36,041 bases of DNA from an uncultured Bacteroidaceae bacterium (GCA_944321635.1 CALULY010000021.1:1-36041); one strand, 5' to 3'; counted from the stretch's first letter, positions 8,486 to 18,061 are shown. Notes: generated by a model from the letters alone, not told the origin. Made by a program: numbers and translations.

Positions 8486-9214
8486 TCAAAATGATATGCC
8501 GCAGGAAAAGCTTAGGACGTTGTTGCGCCTGTCGAGCGTTATCTCCGTGTTGGCGACACTCCCCTCATTGATTGAGCGGGAGATGTTGCTCAATCCCACC
8601 TCGTAGGCGAAATCAAGGAAAAGATAGGAAATCTTGACGCTGACCCCGACCTCTATGTTCACGCAGAACGGGTTGATGGTCTCATTCATCGCGTCGGAGA
8701 AATTGATGTAGTCGATGCGTGACTTGTCGCGCCAGATGTATTTGAGCGTCGGGCCTGCGAAGATCGACAGCCCGTAGGGTTTTGCATCTATCAGGTTGTA
8801 ACCATATAGCAAGTGGACGTTGAATGTCTTCAAGTGGGTGTCTATGGTTGCAAAGTCCGGCACGATGGCGGGGTGCTGCGACGCTTTCTTGTCGAATGTG
8901 ATTTCGCTGTTGATGATTGAAAACTCAGGTGTCAACTGGACGAAATGCCTCCCCAGGTTGAAGCGGGTGAAAAAGGCGACGTTGTAGCCAATCTTGTAAT
9001 TGTTTTGCATCTCCTCGATGGTCGTGCCGTTGACATGGAAATTGTCTATGAGGAACATCGATGAGTTGAAGCCTCCCTTGACACCATAGTCGATGTGGAA
9101 CGTCTCCTTGATGTGTTGCCTCCTGCTGATGCGCAGGGTGTCGCCATCGGCAAGCACGGGAAGGCTGATGAGGAGCAGGAACAGCAGTGCTATTTTTTCT
9201 TTTCCACCGACCAT
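8486..9214 (-). CDS. Outer-membrane beta-barrel protein, PorT-like family
   Basis: The 242-residue protein starts with a signal peptide (basic MVGGKEK, then [15 protein letters not shown]). Alternating amphipathic strands follow, such as YGVKGGFNSSMF, YNVAFFTRFNLG and LFLDFAYEVGLS, ending in SFSCGISF with a terminal aromatic residue typical of outer-membrane barrels. This fits the outer-membrane beta-barrel (PorT-type) family, whose cargo is generally unknown. Its ATG lies inside the end of the flavin reductase gene (25-nt overlap), so it is probably translationally coupled and last in the pyrB operon. Whether it truly acts in secretion like PorT is not shown. Confidence 0.75.
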   Translation of the reverse strand: MVGGKEKIALLFLLLISLPVLADGDTLRISRRQHIKETFHIDYGVKGGFNSSMFLIDNFHVNGTTIEEMQNNYKIGYNVAFFTRFNLGRHFVQLTPEFSIINSEITFDKKASQHPAIVPDFATIDTHLKTFNVHLLYGYNLIDAKPYGLSIFAGPTLKYIWRDKSRIDYINFSDAMNETINPFCVNIEVGVSVKISYLFLDFAYEVGLSNISRSINEGSVANTEITLDRRNNVLSFSCGISF

Positions 9215-9753
9215 CCGAACTTACCTATCAATTCTCCAATGGCATAGTAATGGCCGTGCAGGTAGACCAGCGGATTGCTTTTGTCCAACTCAAACCGCCC
9301 TGTCTCTTTGTTTATGTAGCGGTCGTCGGCACGGACGTTGAGGACTTCGGCTATGAACATATCGTGGGAGCCGAGTGCTATCACCTCTTTGACACGGCAC
9401 TCGATGGAGAGGGGCGACTCCTCGATGATGGGGCAACCGACCATCCTTGCTTTTGCTGGGGTCAATCCCATCTCTTTGAATTTGTCAAACTTGCTGCCAG
9501 AGCGCACGCCGCACCAATCAGTTGCACGGGCAAGGTCTGTGGTGGTGAGGTTGATGACAAACTCCATCGTTTGCTTTATCATTTCGTAGGAATGCCGCTC
9601 GGGACGAACTGAGATGTAGCACATCGGAGGGTCTGTGCATATCGTCCCCACCCACGCCACAGTGATGATGTTGGGCGCGTCCATAGTGCCGCACGTCACC
9701 ATGACGGCAGGCAATGGATAGATCATCGTCCCTGGTTTCCAATCGAGTTTCAT
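9190..9753 (-). CDS. Flavin reductase family protein (FMN-binding split barrel)
   Basis: This is a 187-residue flavin reductase-like protein. Typical features are [15 protein letters not shown] near the start, [13 protein letters not shown] (FMN-contact region), [17 protein letters not shown] and the later [17 protein letters not shown]. Members bind FMN and reduce it with NAD(P)H or act in uncharacterised redox roles. The frame is open to 9801, but the ATG at 9753 overlaps the pyrI stop as ATGA, a coupling signal, and gives the family's N-terminus (MKLDWKPG). It lies between pyrI and the outer-membrane protein gene. Confidence 0.88.
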   Translation of the reverse strand: MKLDWKPGTMIYPLPAVMVTCGTMDAPNIITVAWVGTICTDPPMCYISVRPERHSYEMIKQTMEFVINLTTTDLARATDWCGVRSGSKFDKFKEMGLTPAKARMVGCPIIEESPLSIECRVKEVIALGSHDMFIAEVLNVRADDRYINKETGRFELDKSNPLVYLHGHYYAIGELIGKFGWSVEKKK

Positions 9754-10211
9754 AGGATCACGACATCCTCTTTGTTTTGTTCCTTCTCGCAGTAGTGGCA
9801 TTTCAATATGCCTTGCTCCTCGTCAATCAAAGTGAAGCGTGTCTTCATCGGTTCGTTGTTTGTGATGCATTTGGGATTGTTGCACTTGACGATGCCGACG
9901 AGTTCGTGCGGCATATTGATTGACTTCTTCTCGATTATCTTGTAGTCCTTGATGATATTGATATGTGCATGGGGGGCGACGAGTGAAATTTTGTTCAGCT
10001 CCTCTTCCTCAAAGTATTTGTCGGCGATTTTGACTATTCCCTTCTTACCTATCTTCTTGCTTTCGAGGTTGAATCCGATGGTTATGTTGTTTGGCATTTC
10101 CGCCAGTTTCAATATCGAGACGACCGAAAAGAGCCTTTCGGAGGGGATATGGTCGATGACAGTGCCGTTTTGGATGGCTGCCACTTGCAGTTCTTTCTTG
10201 TTTTCTTGCAT
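9750..10211 (-). CDS. pyrI: Aspartate carbamoyltransferase regulatory subunit
   Basis: PyrI binds nucleotide effectors and holds PyrB trimers in the allosteric ATCase complex. The 153-residue protein has the nucleotide-binding N-terminal domain (about 1-100, with [10 protein letters not shown] and [22 protein letters not shown]) and a C-terminal zinc domain with cysteines C110, C115, C138 and C141. All four zinc ligands are intact, so assembly with PyrB is expected. It starts 9 nt after pyrB and overlaps the flavin reductase start by 4 nt. Confidence 0.96.
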   Translation of the reverse strand: MQENKKELQVAAIQNGTVIDHIPSERLFSVVSILKLAEMPNNITIGFNLESKKIGKKGIVKIADKYFEEEELNKISLVAPHAHINIIKDYKIIEKKSINMPHELVGIVKCNNPKCITNNEPMKTRFTLIDEEQGILKCHYCEKEQNKEDVVIL

Positions 10212-10220
10212 GGTCTTGAT

Positions 10221-11156
10221 TTATTTGTTGTTCCTCACTTCGTCCAATGTGATTCCGAGCACGTCGCAGATGATGGCTTGACGCGCATACAATCCATTCT
10301 TCGCTTGTTGGAAATAATATGCTTTGGGGCTGCTGTCAACGTCGTATGCTATCTCGTTGACACGTGGGAGAGGATGCAGGATTTTCATCGTCTCTTTAGT
10401 CTTGTGCAACATCTGCTCATGGAGGATATAGACGTTCTTCACTTTTTCGTATTCCATCAAATCCGTGAACCTCTCACGTTGCACACGGGTCATATAGATT
10501 ATGTCCGCATCGGCAATCACATCCTCGTTGAAATCTCTGTGCTCCACATATCTTATGCCGTTTTTGCGGCAGTAGAGCTTGTACTCATCCGGCATTTTCA
10601 ACTCATCGGGCGCAACAAAGTGGAACGTGGGATTGAAGTGGCGCATGGCCATCAGCAACGAGTGGACAGTACGGCCGTATTTCAAATCCCCTACCATATA
10701 TATATTGAGGTTTTCAAGTGTCCCTTGGGTCTTATAAATGGAGTACAAATCAAGCATTGTCTGCGATGGATGCTGGTTTGCGCCATCCCCGGCATTGACA
10801 ATTGGGACTGGAGCTATCTCGCTGGCATAGCGTGCCGCTCCTTCAAGATAGTGCCTCATGACTATCACGTCTGCATAGTTGCTGACCATCATTATGGTGT
10901 CTTTGAGCGTTTCGCCCTTTGTCGAGCTTGTCACTTTGGGATCAGTGAAGCCTATCACCTTTGCTCCGAGACGGTTTGCCGCCGTCTCGAAACTCAAACG
11001 TGTCCTTGTTGACGGCTCGAAGAACAGCGTTGCGACAATCTTTGAATCGAGGATTTTCCTGTTAGGGCACTTCTCAAACTCTTTTGCCATCTCAAGCATA
11101 TACAGGATTTTCTCCTTGCTATACTCCTCTATTGCGACTAAACTTCTGTTTGTCAT
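10221..11156 (-). CDS. pyrB: Aspartate carbamoyltransferase catalytic subunit
   Basis: PyrB joins carbamoyl phosphate and aspartate, the committed step of pyrimidine synthesis. The 311-residue protein carries [13 protein letters not shown] (residues 46-58, carbamoyl phosphate site), the aspartate-domain segment [26 protein letters not shown] and [14 protein letters not shown] near the C-terminus. It heads a run of four minus-strand genes (pyrB, pyrI, flavin reductase, outer-membrane barrel). A weak -7-like box (TACTTTTA) lies near 11183-11190. I see no attenuator or leader peptide in the 56-nt gap behind folC. Confidence 0.97.
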   Translation of the reverse strand: MTNRSLVAIEEYSKEKILYMLEMAKEFEKCPNRKILDSKIVATLFFEPSTRTRLSFETAANRLGAKVIGFTDPKVTSSTKGETLKDTIMMVSNYADVIVMRHYLEGAARYASEIAPVPIVNAGDGANQHPSQTMLDLYSIYKTQGTLENLNIYMVGDLKYGRTVHSLLMAMRHFNPTFHFVAPDELKMPDEYKLYCRKNGIRYVEHRDFNEDVIADADIIYMTRVQRERFTDLMEYEKVKNVYILHEQMLHKTKETMKILHPLPRVNEIAYDVDSSPKAYYFQQAKNGLYARQAIICDVLGITLDEVRNNK

Positions 11157-11212
11157 TGATGTTGTTGCTTTTATTTTCGCACGTAAAAGTAATCATTTGG
11201 GATGAAACATCA

Positions 11213-12508
11213 TCAATGTCCCTTATTATTGATGTAAGACAACAAATCCGCGACTATGAAACAACTGCCACCTACAAATACCACATCGCCACTTTTCGCT
11301 TTTGCCAACGCCAGTTCATAAGCCGACGGCACGTCGGGAGCCGTCTCGCCACTCAGACCATTGGATAGAGCCAACTGTTGCAAACGATGTTCGTCAAGAG
11401 CCCTTTTTATCCCAGCCTTGGTGAATATGTAGTGTGCATCCCTTGGCAAGAGGTCAAGCACCCCGTCTATGTCCTTGTCTCCAACCATGCCTATGACAAT
11501 ATATAGGTTGTCTCGCTCGATGGCACTCAATTGTTCCACCACCCACGTGATGCCTCCCACATTGTGACCTGCATCACAAATTACGAGAGGGTTGTGCCCT
11601 AATGTCTGCCACCTGCCACAGAAGCCTGTGAGACAACATACGTCTTTGAACCCTGCTTTTACAGCCGCATCCGGCAAATCATAGCCTTTGTCCCGCAACA
11701 ATCCGACGGCGTAAAGCACGGTGTTTGTGTTTTTGACCTGGTAATCGCCGGCAAGTCCTCCAAAGATCTCACCAAAACCATTGCAATGGTAGAGGTAGCC
11801 ATCATCTGTCCTGCTTGCAGAGATTACAGCCGGGGTATCTTCCGCAAAAACAATCTCCGTCCCGACTTCATTCGCTTTCTTCTCGAACACTGGCCGCGTA
11901 TGCCCATTTGCTTCACCAATCACGACGGGAACGTATCTTTTGATAATCCCGGCTTTTTCAGCCGCAATTTGCTCAAGCGTATTGCCAAGGAACTGCACAT
12001 GGTCAAGGCTGATGTTCGTGATCACGGCAAGGTCAGGCTTTATGATGTTCGTGCAGTCCAATCGTCCGCCCATCCCGACCTCTATGACCGCCACATCTAC
12101 CCCCATGTCCTTGAAATAGGAAAATGCCAATGCTGTCGTCAATTCAAAAAACGACGGACTAAGCCCCTTGAAAAAATCAATGTTGCTTGAAACGAACCGT
12201 GTCACATAGTCCTCATCGATCATGCTCCCATTGACCTTTATCCTTTCCCTGAAATCAACCAGATGCGGGGATGTATAAAGTCCGACCTTATACCCTGCCA
12301 TTTGCAAGATTGCAGCCAATGTGTGTGAACATGACCCCTTGCCATTGGTCCCTGCGACGTGTATGGTCTTGTAATGGCGATGCGGGCTCTCGAAATGCTC
12401 GTCCAAAGCACACGTGTTGTCCAATCCTTCCTTGTAAGCGGAGCCGCCTACTTTCTGGAACATAGGCACTTCATCAACCAGATATTTTATCACTTCCTGA
12501 TAGTCCAT
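11213..12508 (-). CDS. folC: Folylpolyglutamate synthase / dihydrofolate synthase
   Basis: This Mur-ligase-family enzyme adds glutamate to folates and often to dihydropteroate. The 431-residue protein has the ATP loop VAGTNGKGSCSH (about residue 50), YTSPHLVDFRERI, VIEVGMGGRLDCTN, NISLDHVQFLGNT and AEKAGIIK, then the glutamate-ligase domain with DAGHNVGG. The longer frame from 12562 would begin upstream of a good promoter (12530-12559), and MDYQEVIKYL fits the family start, so 12508 is preferred. A terminator lies upstream, so folC is transcribed separately from buk. Confidence 0.95.
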   Translation of the reverse strand: MDYQEVIKYLVDEVPMFQKVGGSAYKEGLDNTCALDEHFESPHRHYKTIHVAGTNGKGSCSHTLAAILQMAGYKVGLYTSPHLVDFRERIKVNGSMIDEDYVTRFVSSNIDFFKGLSPSFFELTTALAFSYFKDMGVDVAVIEVGMGGRLDCTNIIKPDLAVITNISLDHVQFLGNTLEQIAAEKAGIIKRYVPVVIGEANGHTRPVFEKKANEVGTEIVFAEDTPAVISASRTDDGYLYHCNGFGEIFGGLAGDYQVKNTNTVLYAVGLLRDKGYDLPDAAVKAGFKDVCCLTGFCGRWQTLGHNPLVICDAGHNVGGITWVVEQLSAIERDNLYIVIGMVGDKDIDGVLDLLPRDAHYIFTKAGIKRALDEHRLQQLALSNGLSGETAPDVPSAYELALAKAKSGDVVFVGGSCFIVADLLSYINNKGH

Positions 12509-12529
12509 TCCTGTCCTTTTTTGTTGCGG

Positions 12530-12559
12530 CAAATGTAGTCCAATTGCCTGTCCCTGCAA
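12530..12559 (-). promoter_or_regulatory. folC promoter
   Basis: On the minus strand, TTG at 12559-12557 and TACATTTG at 12537-12530 are separated by 19 bp, an exact consensus match. The start codon at 12562 used by the longest frame lies upstream of it, which supports the ATG at 12508. Confidence 0.7.
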
Positions 12560-12570
12560 CATTGCACGAT

Positions 12571-12613
12571 AAAAAAAGCCCGCAGGCAGGTCATGTTCCC
12601 CGTCTGCAGGCTT
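12571..12613 (-). terminator. buk terminator
   Basis: Read on the minus strand after the buk stop codon, a 10-bp stem (AAGCCTGCAG with CTGCGGGCTT, one G-T wobble) is followed by seven Ts (12577-12571). This is a classic intrinsic terminator ending the ptb-buk transcript. Confidence 0.8.
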
Positions 12614-12629
12614 AAAAGCAAGATTGCAT

Positions 12630-13691
12630 TCAATACGTCTTTACTTCATAGTTGCCCGCAAGCACATTGTAAGCATTTTCGGCCAATGCCCCAAGCTCAT
12701 CCTCACCTGGATATATCTTGATTGGCGCCAGACGAATAATGTATGAAGCAAGCATATCCATCAGATATTTGCTGTGCGCCATGCCGCCCGTCACAAGTAC
12801 TGCATCCACTTGGCAACGCAACACGACAAACATAGCCCCGACCGATTTGGCGACGCCATAAATCATGGCTTCGTTGACCAACTGAGCTTTTTTGTCGCCA
12901 GCAAGTGCGGCATTCTCTGCCACACGTCCATCATTTGTGCCAAGATGGGCGACCATGCCACCCTTGCCGCATATCATCCGTTTGACTTCTGTTTTGTCAT
13001 ATTTCCCATTGAAACACAACTCCACCAATGCCCCTGTCGGCAACGTCCCTGCCCTCTCAGGTGTCAATGGTCCCTCACCGTCAAGCGCATTGTTGACATC
13101 GATGACACGGCCGTGGTCGTGAGCCCCGATGGAGATTCCTCCTCCCATGTGGACTACGACAAGGTTCATCTCCTCATATTGCTTGCCCACTTCCTTGGCA
13201 TAGCGGCGGGCTATTGCTTTCTGGTTCAACGCGTGGAAGATGGAGATTCTCGGCAGTTCTGGCAGTCCTGATATGCGTGCCACGTCTTGCAACTCATCCA
13301 CGACAACAGGATCGGCGATGAAACTCTTGCAACCATCAATTGATGATGCGACGTCATGGGCTATGATTGCCCCGAGATTGCTTGCGTGTTCACGTTTCGC
13401 CGTCTTGAGCTCGTCCAACATTTTTTGGTTGACTGCGTAGACACCGCCTTCAAGCGGGGAAAGCAAGCCGCCACGACCGATGACCGCTTTGAAATCAGCG
13501 ATGTCATAGCCTGCCGCAGCAAGCTCCGACAGGATTAAATCTTTGCGATAGCCGTATTGGTCGCTGACACATTTGAATTCTTTCAGGCGGTTGGCCTCAT
13601 GATGTATGTTGGTCTTCCAGAGGAGTGTGGTGTCATCATAGACCCCGATCTTTGTCGAGGTCGAACCTGGATTGATTACCAATATTTTCAT
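12630..13691 (-). CDS. buk: Butyrate kinase
   Basis: This kinase interconverts butyryl phosphate plus ADP with butyrate plus ATP; branched acyl phosphates are possible substrates. The 353-residue protein belongs to the acetate/propionate kinase (ASKHA) superfamily. The N-terminal phosphate loop is ILVINPGSTSTKIGVY; later come HMGGGISIGAHDHGRVIDVNN and LVTGGMAHS. Length and sequence fit butyrate kinase rather than acetate kinase (about 400 residues). The gene lies 19 nt after ptb, as in the classic ptb-buk pathway, and ends at a strong terminator. Confidence 0.93.
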   Translation of the reverse strand: MKILVINPGSTSTKIGVYDDTTLLWKTNIHHEANRLKEFKCVSDQYGYRKDLILSELAAAGYDIADFKAVIGRGGLLSPLEGGVYAVNQKMLDELKTAKREHASNLGAIIAHDVASSIDGCKSFIADPVVVDELQDVARISGLPELPRISIFHALNQKAIARRYAKEVGKQYEEMNLVVVHMGGGISIGAHDHGRVIDVNNALDGEGPLTPERAGTLPTGALVELCFNGKYDKTEVKRMICGKGGMVAHLGTNDGRVAENAALAGDKKAQLVNEAMIYGVAKSVGAMFVVLRCQVDAVLVTGGMAHSKYLMDMLASYIIRLAPIKIYPGEDELGALAENAYNVLAGNYEVKTY

Positions 13692-13710
13692 CTATGATAT
13701 GTTTTTCAGG

Positions 13711-14610
13711 TTATGAGATTGTGCAAGCCAAGGCGATGCTGCTGTATTTGGAGACTCTCGAGTCGCCTCTTGACGCTATCACGACGGGACACTGCGCCCC
13801 GAGCACTACCCCGGCGATTTCCGCGCGGCAAAAGTAGGTCATTGTCTTGTAGAACACATTGCCAGACTCGATGTTGGGGAAGATGAGCCCGTCAGCATCG
13901 CCGCCCAGCGGTGAATTGATGCCTTTGATCCGGGCAGTCTCTTCATCAAAAGCCGTCCTCACATCTATTGGTCCGTCAAGCACGCAATCACCGAACTCTC
14001 CTTTGTTTGCCATCTCGACGAGCTGCACATAGTCTGTCGAGTTGGGGAACTTGGGATTGACTTTCTCGGTGAAATGGATCAATCCTATCTTAGGTCTCTC
14101 GATTCCGAAATCACGGCAGCACTTGAGGACATACTTGATCATTTGCTGCTTTTGCTCAAAGTTGGGATATGGGATGACAGCCACGTCACTCATGAAGATG
14201 AGTTTCTCCCTGCCTGGCACTTCCATCACAGTCACGTGCGAGAGCACATTGCCTTTGGGCAAGATGCCATGCTCCTTGTTGAGGATAGCCTTGAGAATGT
14301 TGTCTGTGTTGATCGACCCTTTCATCAGGATGTCAGCCTCACCGTCCTTGATTGCCTTGACGGCGAGAGCGGCAGCTTTGTCTATGTCCGGCTCGTTGAC
14401 CATCGTCACAGGCAGATTGTCAAAACAACCAAGGCTCCTCATCTTGGCCTCGTCGCCGAATAGGGTGAATGTCGCTATCCCGCGCTCTGACGCCAACTTG
14501 ATGGCATCCGCCGAATGGCTGTCGTGGGGGCAGGCCACTGCGATGCGTTTGACCTTGCCATTGTTGATGATGTGTCCTGTGAGTTGATCGAAATTGCGAA
14601 TAGTTTCCAT
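13711..14610 (-). CDS. ptb: Phosphate butyryltransferase
   Basis: This enzyme exchanges the CoA of butyryl-CoA for phosphate, supplying butyryl phosphate to the kinase downstream. The 299-residue protein has the phosphotransacetylase-type fold: ILMKGSINTDNILKAIL, LSHVTVMEVPGREKLIFMSD and VLGAQCPVVIASRGDS near the C-terminus. The short length and pairing with buk favour phosphate butyryltransferase over phosphate acetyltransferase. Isobutyryl or isovaleryl groups are also possible natural substrates. A weak -7-like box (CATATTTG) lies just upstream. Confidence 0.9.
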   Translation of the reverse strand: METIRNFDQLTGHIINNGKVKRIAVACPHDSHSADAIKLASERGIATFTLFGDEAKMRSLGCFDNLPVTMVNEPDIDKAAALAVKAIKDGEADILMKGSINTDNILKAILNKEHGILPKGNVLSHVTVMEVPGREKLIFMSDVAVIPYPNFEQKQQMIKYVLKCCRDFGIERPKIGLIHFTEKVNPKFPNSTDYVQLVEMANKGEFGDCVLDGPIDVRTAFDEETARIKGINSPLGGDADGLIFPNIESGNVFYKTMTYFCRAEIAGVVLGAQCPVVIASRGDSRVSKYSSIALACTIS

Positions 14611-14901
14611 GGTATTTTTTCTTGCAAATATGCGAAAATGTTTGGATTATCGGCGATTTGCATACTTTATTTTACCAAACAGAGTACATTTCAGGTAAAA
14701 ACAGACATCACAAGGTGACACTTTGTCAAGTGACAATTTATCACCGATTAGCCCTCCCAAGCTGTCAAATTACAATCATCATGCTGCTAATCCCGCACCT
14801 TGTAAGTTTGCGCTCTGATTGTGATTACACCGTGCAAGCAAAGTTGATGGGTTGCCGTACGATGCGCAGTTTGCAATCATGCGTTGCGACAACAAGAGAA
14901 A
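14611..14901. other. Intergenic region between ptb and the lipA terminator
   Basis: No gene is evident in this stretch. It holds a 7-bp perfect inverted repeat (TTTTACC at 14670-14676, GGTAAAA at 14694-14700) and, at about 14714-14750, closely spaced GTGACA and TTGTCA words that could be an operator. A weak ptb -7 box lies close to the gene. Confidence 0.4.
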
Positions 14902-14936
14902 CGCCTGGCTTCAGCATTTGCTTCTGAAGCCAGGCG
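14902..14936 (-). terminator. lipA terminator
   Basis: A perfect 13-bp inverted repeat (14902-14914 and 14924-14936) with a 9-nt loop follows lipA. On the minus strand it is followed by TTTCTCTTGTTG, a moderately T-rich tract, so it is a likely intrinsic terminator of dpp4-lipA. Confidence 0.7.
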
Positions 14937-14968
14937 TGGAGATGTGTGATGCTTTCGCCTCCGCCCAC

Positions 14969-14990
14969 TATATATAATGGTATAGGCTCA
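14969..14990 (-). promoter_or_regulatory. Short 3'-flank motif shared with valS
   Basis: TGAGCCTATA followed by CCATTATATATAG begins at the lipA stop codon on the minus strand. It matches the motif after valS (3669-3692). A related TATTATATATAAT tract lies just past the Imm17-like gene at 23889-23901. No function is known. Confidence 0.4.
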
Positions 14991-15848
14991 CCCCCTTGCC
15001 ACATCAAGGTGCTTGTCCGCACGGTAGGAGGAGCGGACGAGCGGGGCGCTTTCCACTTCCTTGAAGCCTTTGGCCAAGGCAACTTCCCTGTAAGTATCAA
15101 ACTGGGCAGGGCTCACATATTCATGCACGGGATAGTGGCGGTGCGTGGGCTGAAGATATTGCCCTATGGTCAGGATAGCACAACCGTTGGCCAGCAAGTC
15201 ATCCATTGTCTGTTCCACCTCCTTGCCCGTTTCCCCAAGTCCAACCATGAGGCCAGACTTGACCGTCACGCCACGGCTGGCGAGGTGGCCAAGGACGTGC
15301 AGACTGGTGTCATAGTCAGCACGGCTGCGCACCAAGGGAGTGATGCGGCGCACAGTCTCGATGTTGTGCGAGACGACATCGGGTGCTGCGTCGGCTATCA
15401 TGTCGAGCAGGCTGTCGCGGCCTTGGAAATCCGGAATCAGCACCTCAAGAGCCGTGCCTGGTGCAGCCGCCTTTACTTCCTTTATCGTCGCCACCCAATG
15501 CGCCGCCCCGAGGTCAGGCAGGTCGTCACGGTCAACCGAAGTGACGACGGCATAGCGCAACTTCATCAACGCTATCGACCGCGCCACGTTGGCAGGCTCA
15601 GACGCGTCAAGCGGCATCGGGCGACCGCTCTTGGTGTTGCAAAACCTGCAAGCACGGGTGCAGATGTCGCCTCCGATCATAAACGTTGCAGTGCCGCGCC
15701 CCCAGCATTCACCGATGTTGGGGCAACGCCCGCTGCTGCAGATGGTGTGCAGGCAGTGACCGTCCACAATCCTCTTGGTCTCGGTGTATCTCTCATTTGC
15801 GCCGAAGTTGATTTTGAGCCAATCGGGCTTTCTCACGTGTCTTGGCAT
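14988..15848 (-). CDS. lipA: Lipoyl synthase
   Basis: This radical-SAM enzyme inserts two sulphurs into protein-bound octanoyl groups to make lipoyl cofactor. The 286-residue protein has the auxiliary cluster cysteines C37, C42 and C48 (C-x4-C-x5-C), the radical-SAM triad C63, C67 and C70 in CTRACRFC, and the conserved C-terminal RSSY. All catalytic elements are present. It starts 8 nt after the dipeptidyl peptidase gene on the same strand and is probably co-transcribed with it. No octanoyltransferase (lipB) is in the window. Confidence 0.97.
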   Translation of the reverse strand: MPRHVRKPDWLKINFGANERYTETKRIVDGHCLHTICSSGRCPNIGECWGRGTATFMIGGDICTRACRFCNTKSGRPMPLDASEPANVARSIALMKLRYAVVTSVDRDDLPDLGAAHWVATIKEVKAAAPGTALEVLIPDFQGRDSLLDMIADAAPDVVSHNIETVRRITPLVRSRADYDTSLHVLGHLASRGVTVKSGLMVGLGETGKEVEQTMDDLLANGCAILTIGQYLQPTHRHYPVHEYVSPAQFDTYREVALAKGFKEVESAPLVRSSYRADKHLDVARG

Positions 15849-15856
15849 GGTCGGAT

Positions 15857-18040
15857 TCAGAGGTTTTCTTTCACGTAACGGGTCAGCTTGTCATAGAGGT
15901 GATTGCGCGTGTTGCCGCCTGCAATGCCATGGTTGCGGTTGGTGTAGACCATCATGTCAAAGTCCAACCCTGCCTGCACCATTGCCTCCGACAGCTCCAT
16001 CATGTTGCGCAGATGCACATTGTCATCCGCCGAGCCGTGCACGAGCAACAGTTTGCCCTTGAGTTTGCCTATGCGACTGAAGACGGAAGACTTGTCATAT
16101 CCTTCCTCATTCTCCTGCGGTGTCCGCATATATCTCTCAGTGTACACCGTGTCGTAGTAGCGCCAATCGGTCGGAGCAGCAACCGCTATGCCCATCTTGA
16201 ACACCCCCGCTCCTTGGCACAGGCTCATCAGCGTCATGTAGCCGCCGTAGCTCCAGCCCCAGATGCCTATCCTGCCGCCATCGACGTAGGGCAACGTGGC
16301 CAGATGCCTTGCCGCAGCCACCTGGTCGTCCGCCTCCTTGACACCGATGTTCATGTACGTGCACTTCTCAAACGCACTGCCACGGCCACCAGTCCCCCGG
16401 CCATCCACGCAGACGACGATGTAGCCCTGCGTTGCCATGTAGGTCTCCCACGTCACGCCCCATGCATCCAGCACGAGTTGCGACCCAGGGCCGCTGTACT
16501 GGTACATCAGCACGGGATACTTTTGTCCCGCGTCAAATCCGGTCGGCTTCATCATCCACCCGTTCAGCACAGTGCCGTCGGGAGTGGTGAATGTGAAGAA
16601 CTCCTTTTGCGGCAATCCCAACGCCTCCACCTTGTCGCGCAGCCCGGCATTGTCAAGCATCGTGGACAACACTTTGCCCCTGTTGTCGTTGATGGTGTAG
16701 ACCGGCGGGGTGGTCACGTTCTGGTAGGTGTTTATGTAGTAGTGGAAGTTGCTCGAAAACTGCGCCGCGTTGACTCCCCCATCCCCTTGCGACAACCGCG
16801 TCTTGCGCCCTTTGGCATCGACGCGCCAGACAGCCGTGGTCAGAGGGCTGCCCTCGTTGCTGAGATAGTAGAAGTCTCCCCCATCCTCGTCCCAGCCGTA
16901 GAGCCGCTTGACCTCAAAGTCGCCATCGGTGACCTGCTTGACGAGAGTGCCGCCAAGCGTATACAAGTAAATGTGGGGATAGCCGCTGCGCTCACTGACT
17001 ATGGTGAAGTTGTTGTCATAGAAGTGTATGCTCTCCAGCACGTCCGTCTCCACATAGCAATCGTCCTCCTCCCTCAGCACCAGGTTGCAGACACCCGTGC
17101 GGGGGTTGGCATAGTACATGTCCAAGCAATTCTGTTGCCTGTTCAACGTAAGCACCGCCAGTTTGTCCGGGTCGCGGGTGAACCTGATGCGTGGCACATA
17201 TCCGCCGGCCGGCAAAGGCAAATCCATCCGCTTGGTCACTTTGCTGAAGATGTCGAATGTCATCACCGACACACGTGAATTGCGCTCCCCGGCTATGGGA
17301 TACTTGTAGGAATACTCTCCGGGATAGCCCGCATACTCCCCCAACTCGGGAGCCAAGCCCTTGTAGAGTGGGAATTCATAGGTAGGCACATCCCCCTCCT
17401 CCCATTTGACATAGGCGATCATCTTGCTGTCGGGGCTGAACTCCAGCGCGGAGTTGAACGAGAACTCCTCCTCGTAAACCCAGTCCGGAGCACCGTTTAT
17501 CACCCCGTTGAGCTCCCCGTCCTTGGTCACTCGCGACTCCGCGTAGCCGTAGAGGAACTTGATAAGATATATGTCATTGTCCCTCACGAATGCCAACTGG
17601 TTGCCATCGGGCGAAAACGTCGGAATCCTCACAGCACCCTCGGTCAAAGGCTGCATCTTGTTGTTCTCGATGTTGAACAGGTAGTAGACGGCCGTGAACG
17701 AATGACGGTAGATGGGCTTCGTCTCCGTCTGTATCAAGATGCGCCGTCCGTCGGGCGAGAACACATAGCCGTCGATGGCCTCAAGGTCGCACTCGCGAGC
17801 CGTGCCAACATCAAACACGACACCGGCGGCCTCGCCCGTGCGGTAGGAGTACTTGACAATCCGCCTTCCGTCGTCGCTCAACTGCGTGTAATGCTCGCCG
17901 TCAGCCATCGGGACGACGTTCCTGATACCTTCGGGCGCATAAGCCCCGCCGTTGATGTCATGCATCGACAACTCCCCGGCTGCAAACATGGTGGTGCACA
18001 TCAGCAATGATAACAAAAATGAAAACTTGACTCTCAACAT
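15857..18040 (-). CDS. Dipeptidyl-peptidase IV / prolyl tripeptidyl peptidase family exopeptidase (S9B)
   Basis: This secreted serine exopeptidase should cut di- or tripeptides after proline from peptide N-termini. Counting from 18040 (727 residues), there is a signal peptide (MLRVKFSFLLSLLMCTTMFA), a beta-propeller with DWVYEEEF (the Glu pair that binds the substrate amino terminus), and a C-terminal alpha/beta hydrolase domain. The catalytic serine is in GWSYGGYM (about residue 598), aspartate in HGSADDNVH (about 670) and histidine in NRNHGI (about 705). The frame is open to 18100, but the promoter at 18062-18091 places the true start at 18040. DPP4 and PtpA types cannot be separated here. 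Confidence 0.92.
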   Translation of the reverse strand: MLRVKFSFLLSLLMCTTMFAAGELSMHDINGGAYAPEGIRNVVPMADGEHYTQLSDDGRRIVKYSYRTGEAAGVVFDVGTARECDLEAIDGYVFSPDGRRILIQTETKPIYRHSFTAVYYLFNIENNKMQPLTEGAVRIPTFSPDGNQLAFVRDNDIYLIKFLYGYAESRVTKDGELNGVINGAPDWVYEEEFSFNSALEFSPDSKMIAYVKWEEGDVPTYEFPLYKGLAPELGEYAGYPGEYSYKYPIAGERNSRVSVMTFDIFSKVTKRMDLPLPAGGYVPRIRFTRDPDKLAVLTLNRQQNCLDMYYANPRTGVCNLVLREEDDCYVETDVLESIHFYDNNFTIVSERSGYPHIYLYTLGGTLVKQVTDGDFEVKRLYGWDEDGGDFYYLSNEGSPLTTAVWRVDAKGRKTRLSQGDGGVNAAQFSSNFHYYINTYQNVTTPPVYTINDNRGKVLSTMLDNAGLRDKVEALGLPQKEFFTFTTPDGTVLNGWMMKPTGFDAGQKYPVLMYQYSGPGSQLVLDAWGVTWETYMATQGYIVVCVDGRGTGGRGSAFEKCTYMNIGVKEADDQVAAARHLATLPYVDGGRIGIWGWSYGGYMTLMSLCQGAGVFKMGIAVAAPTDWRYYDTVYTERYMRTPQENEEGYDKSSVFSRIGKLKGKLLLVHGSADDNVHLRNMMELSEAMVQAGLDFDMMVYTNRNHGIAGGNTRNHLYDKLTRYVKENL

Positions 18041-18061
18041 GATGTTTCGTTTAGTTGCTCG

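Noticed and set aside
15842-17278. 478-codon plus-strand frame across the dipeptidyl peptidase gene
   Set aside because: Antisense to a gene with intact catalytic motifs; rich in His, Arg and Val as expected of a shadow frame.
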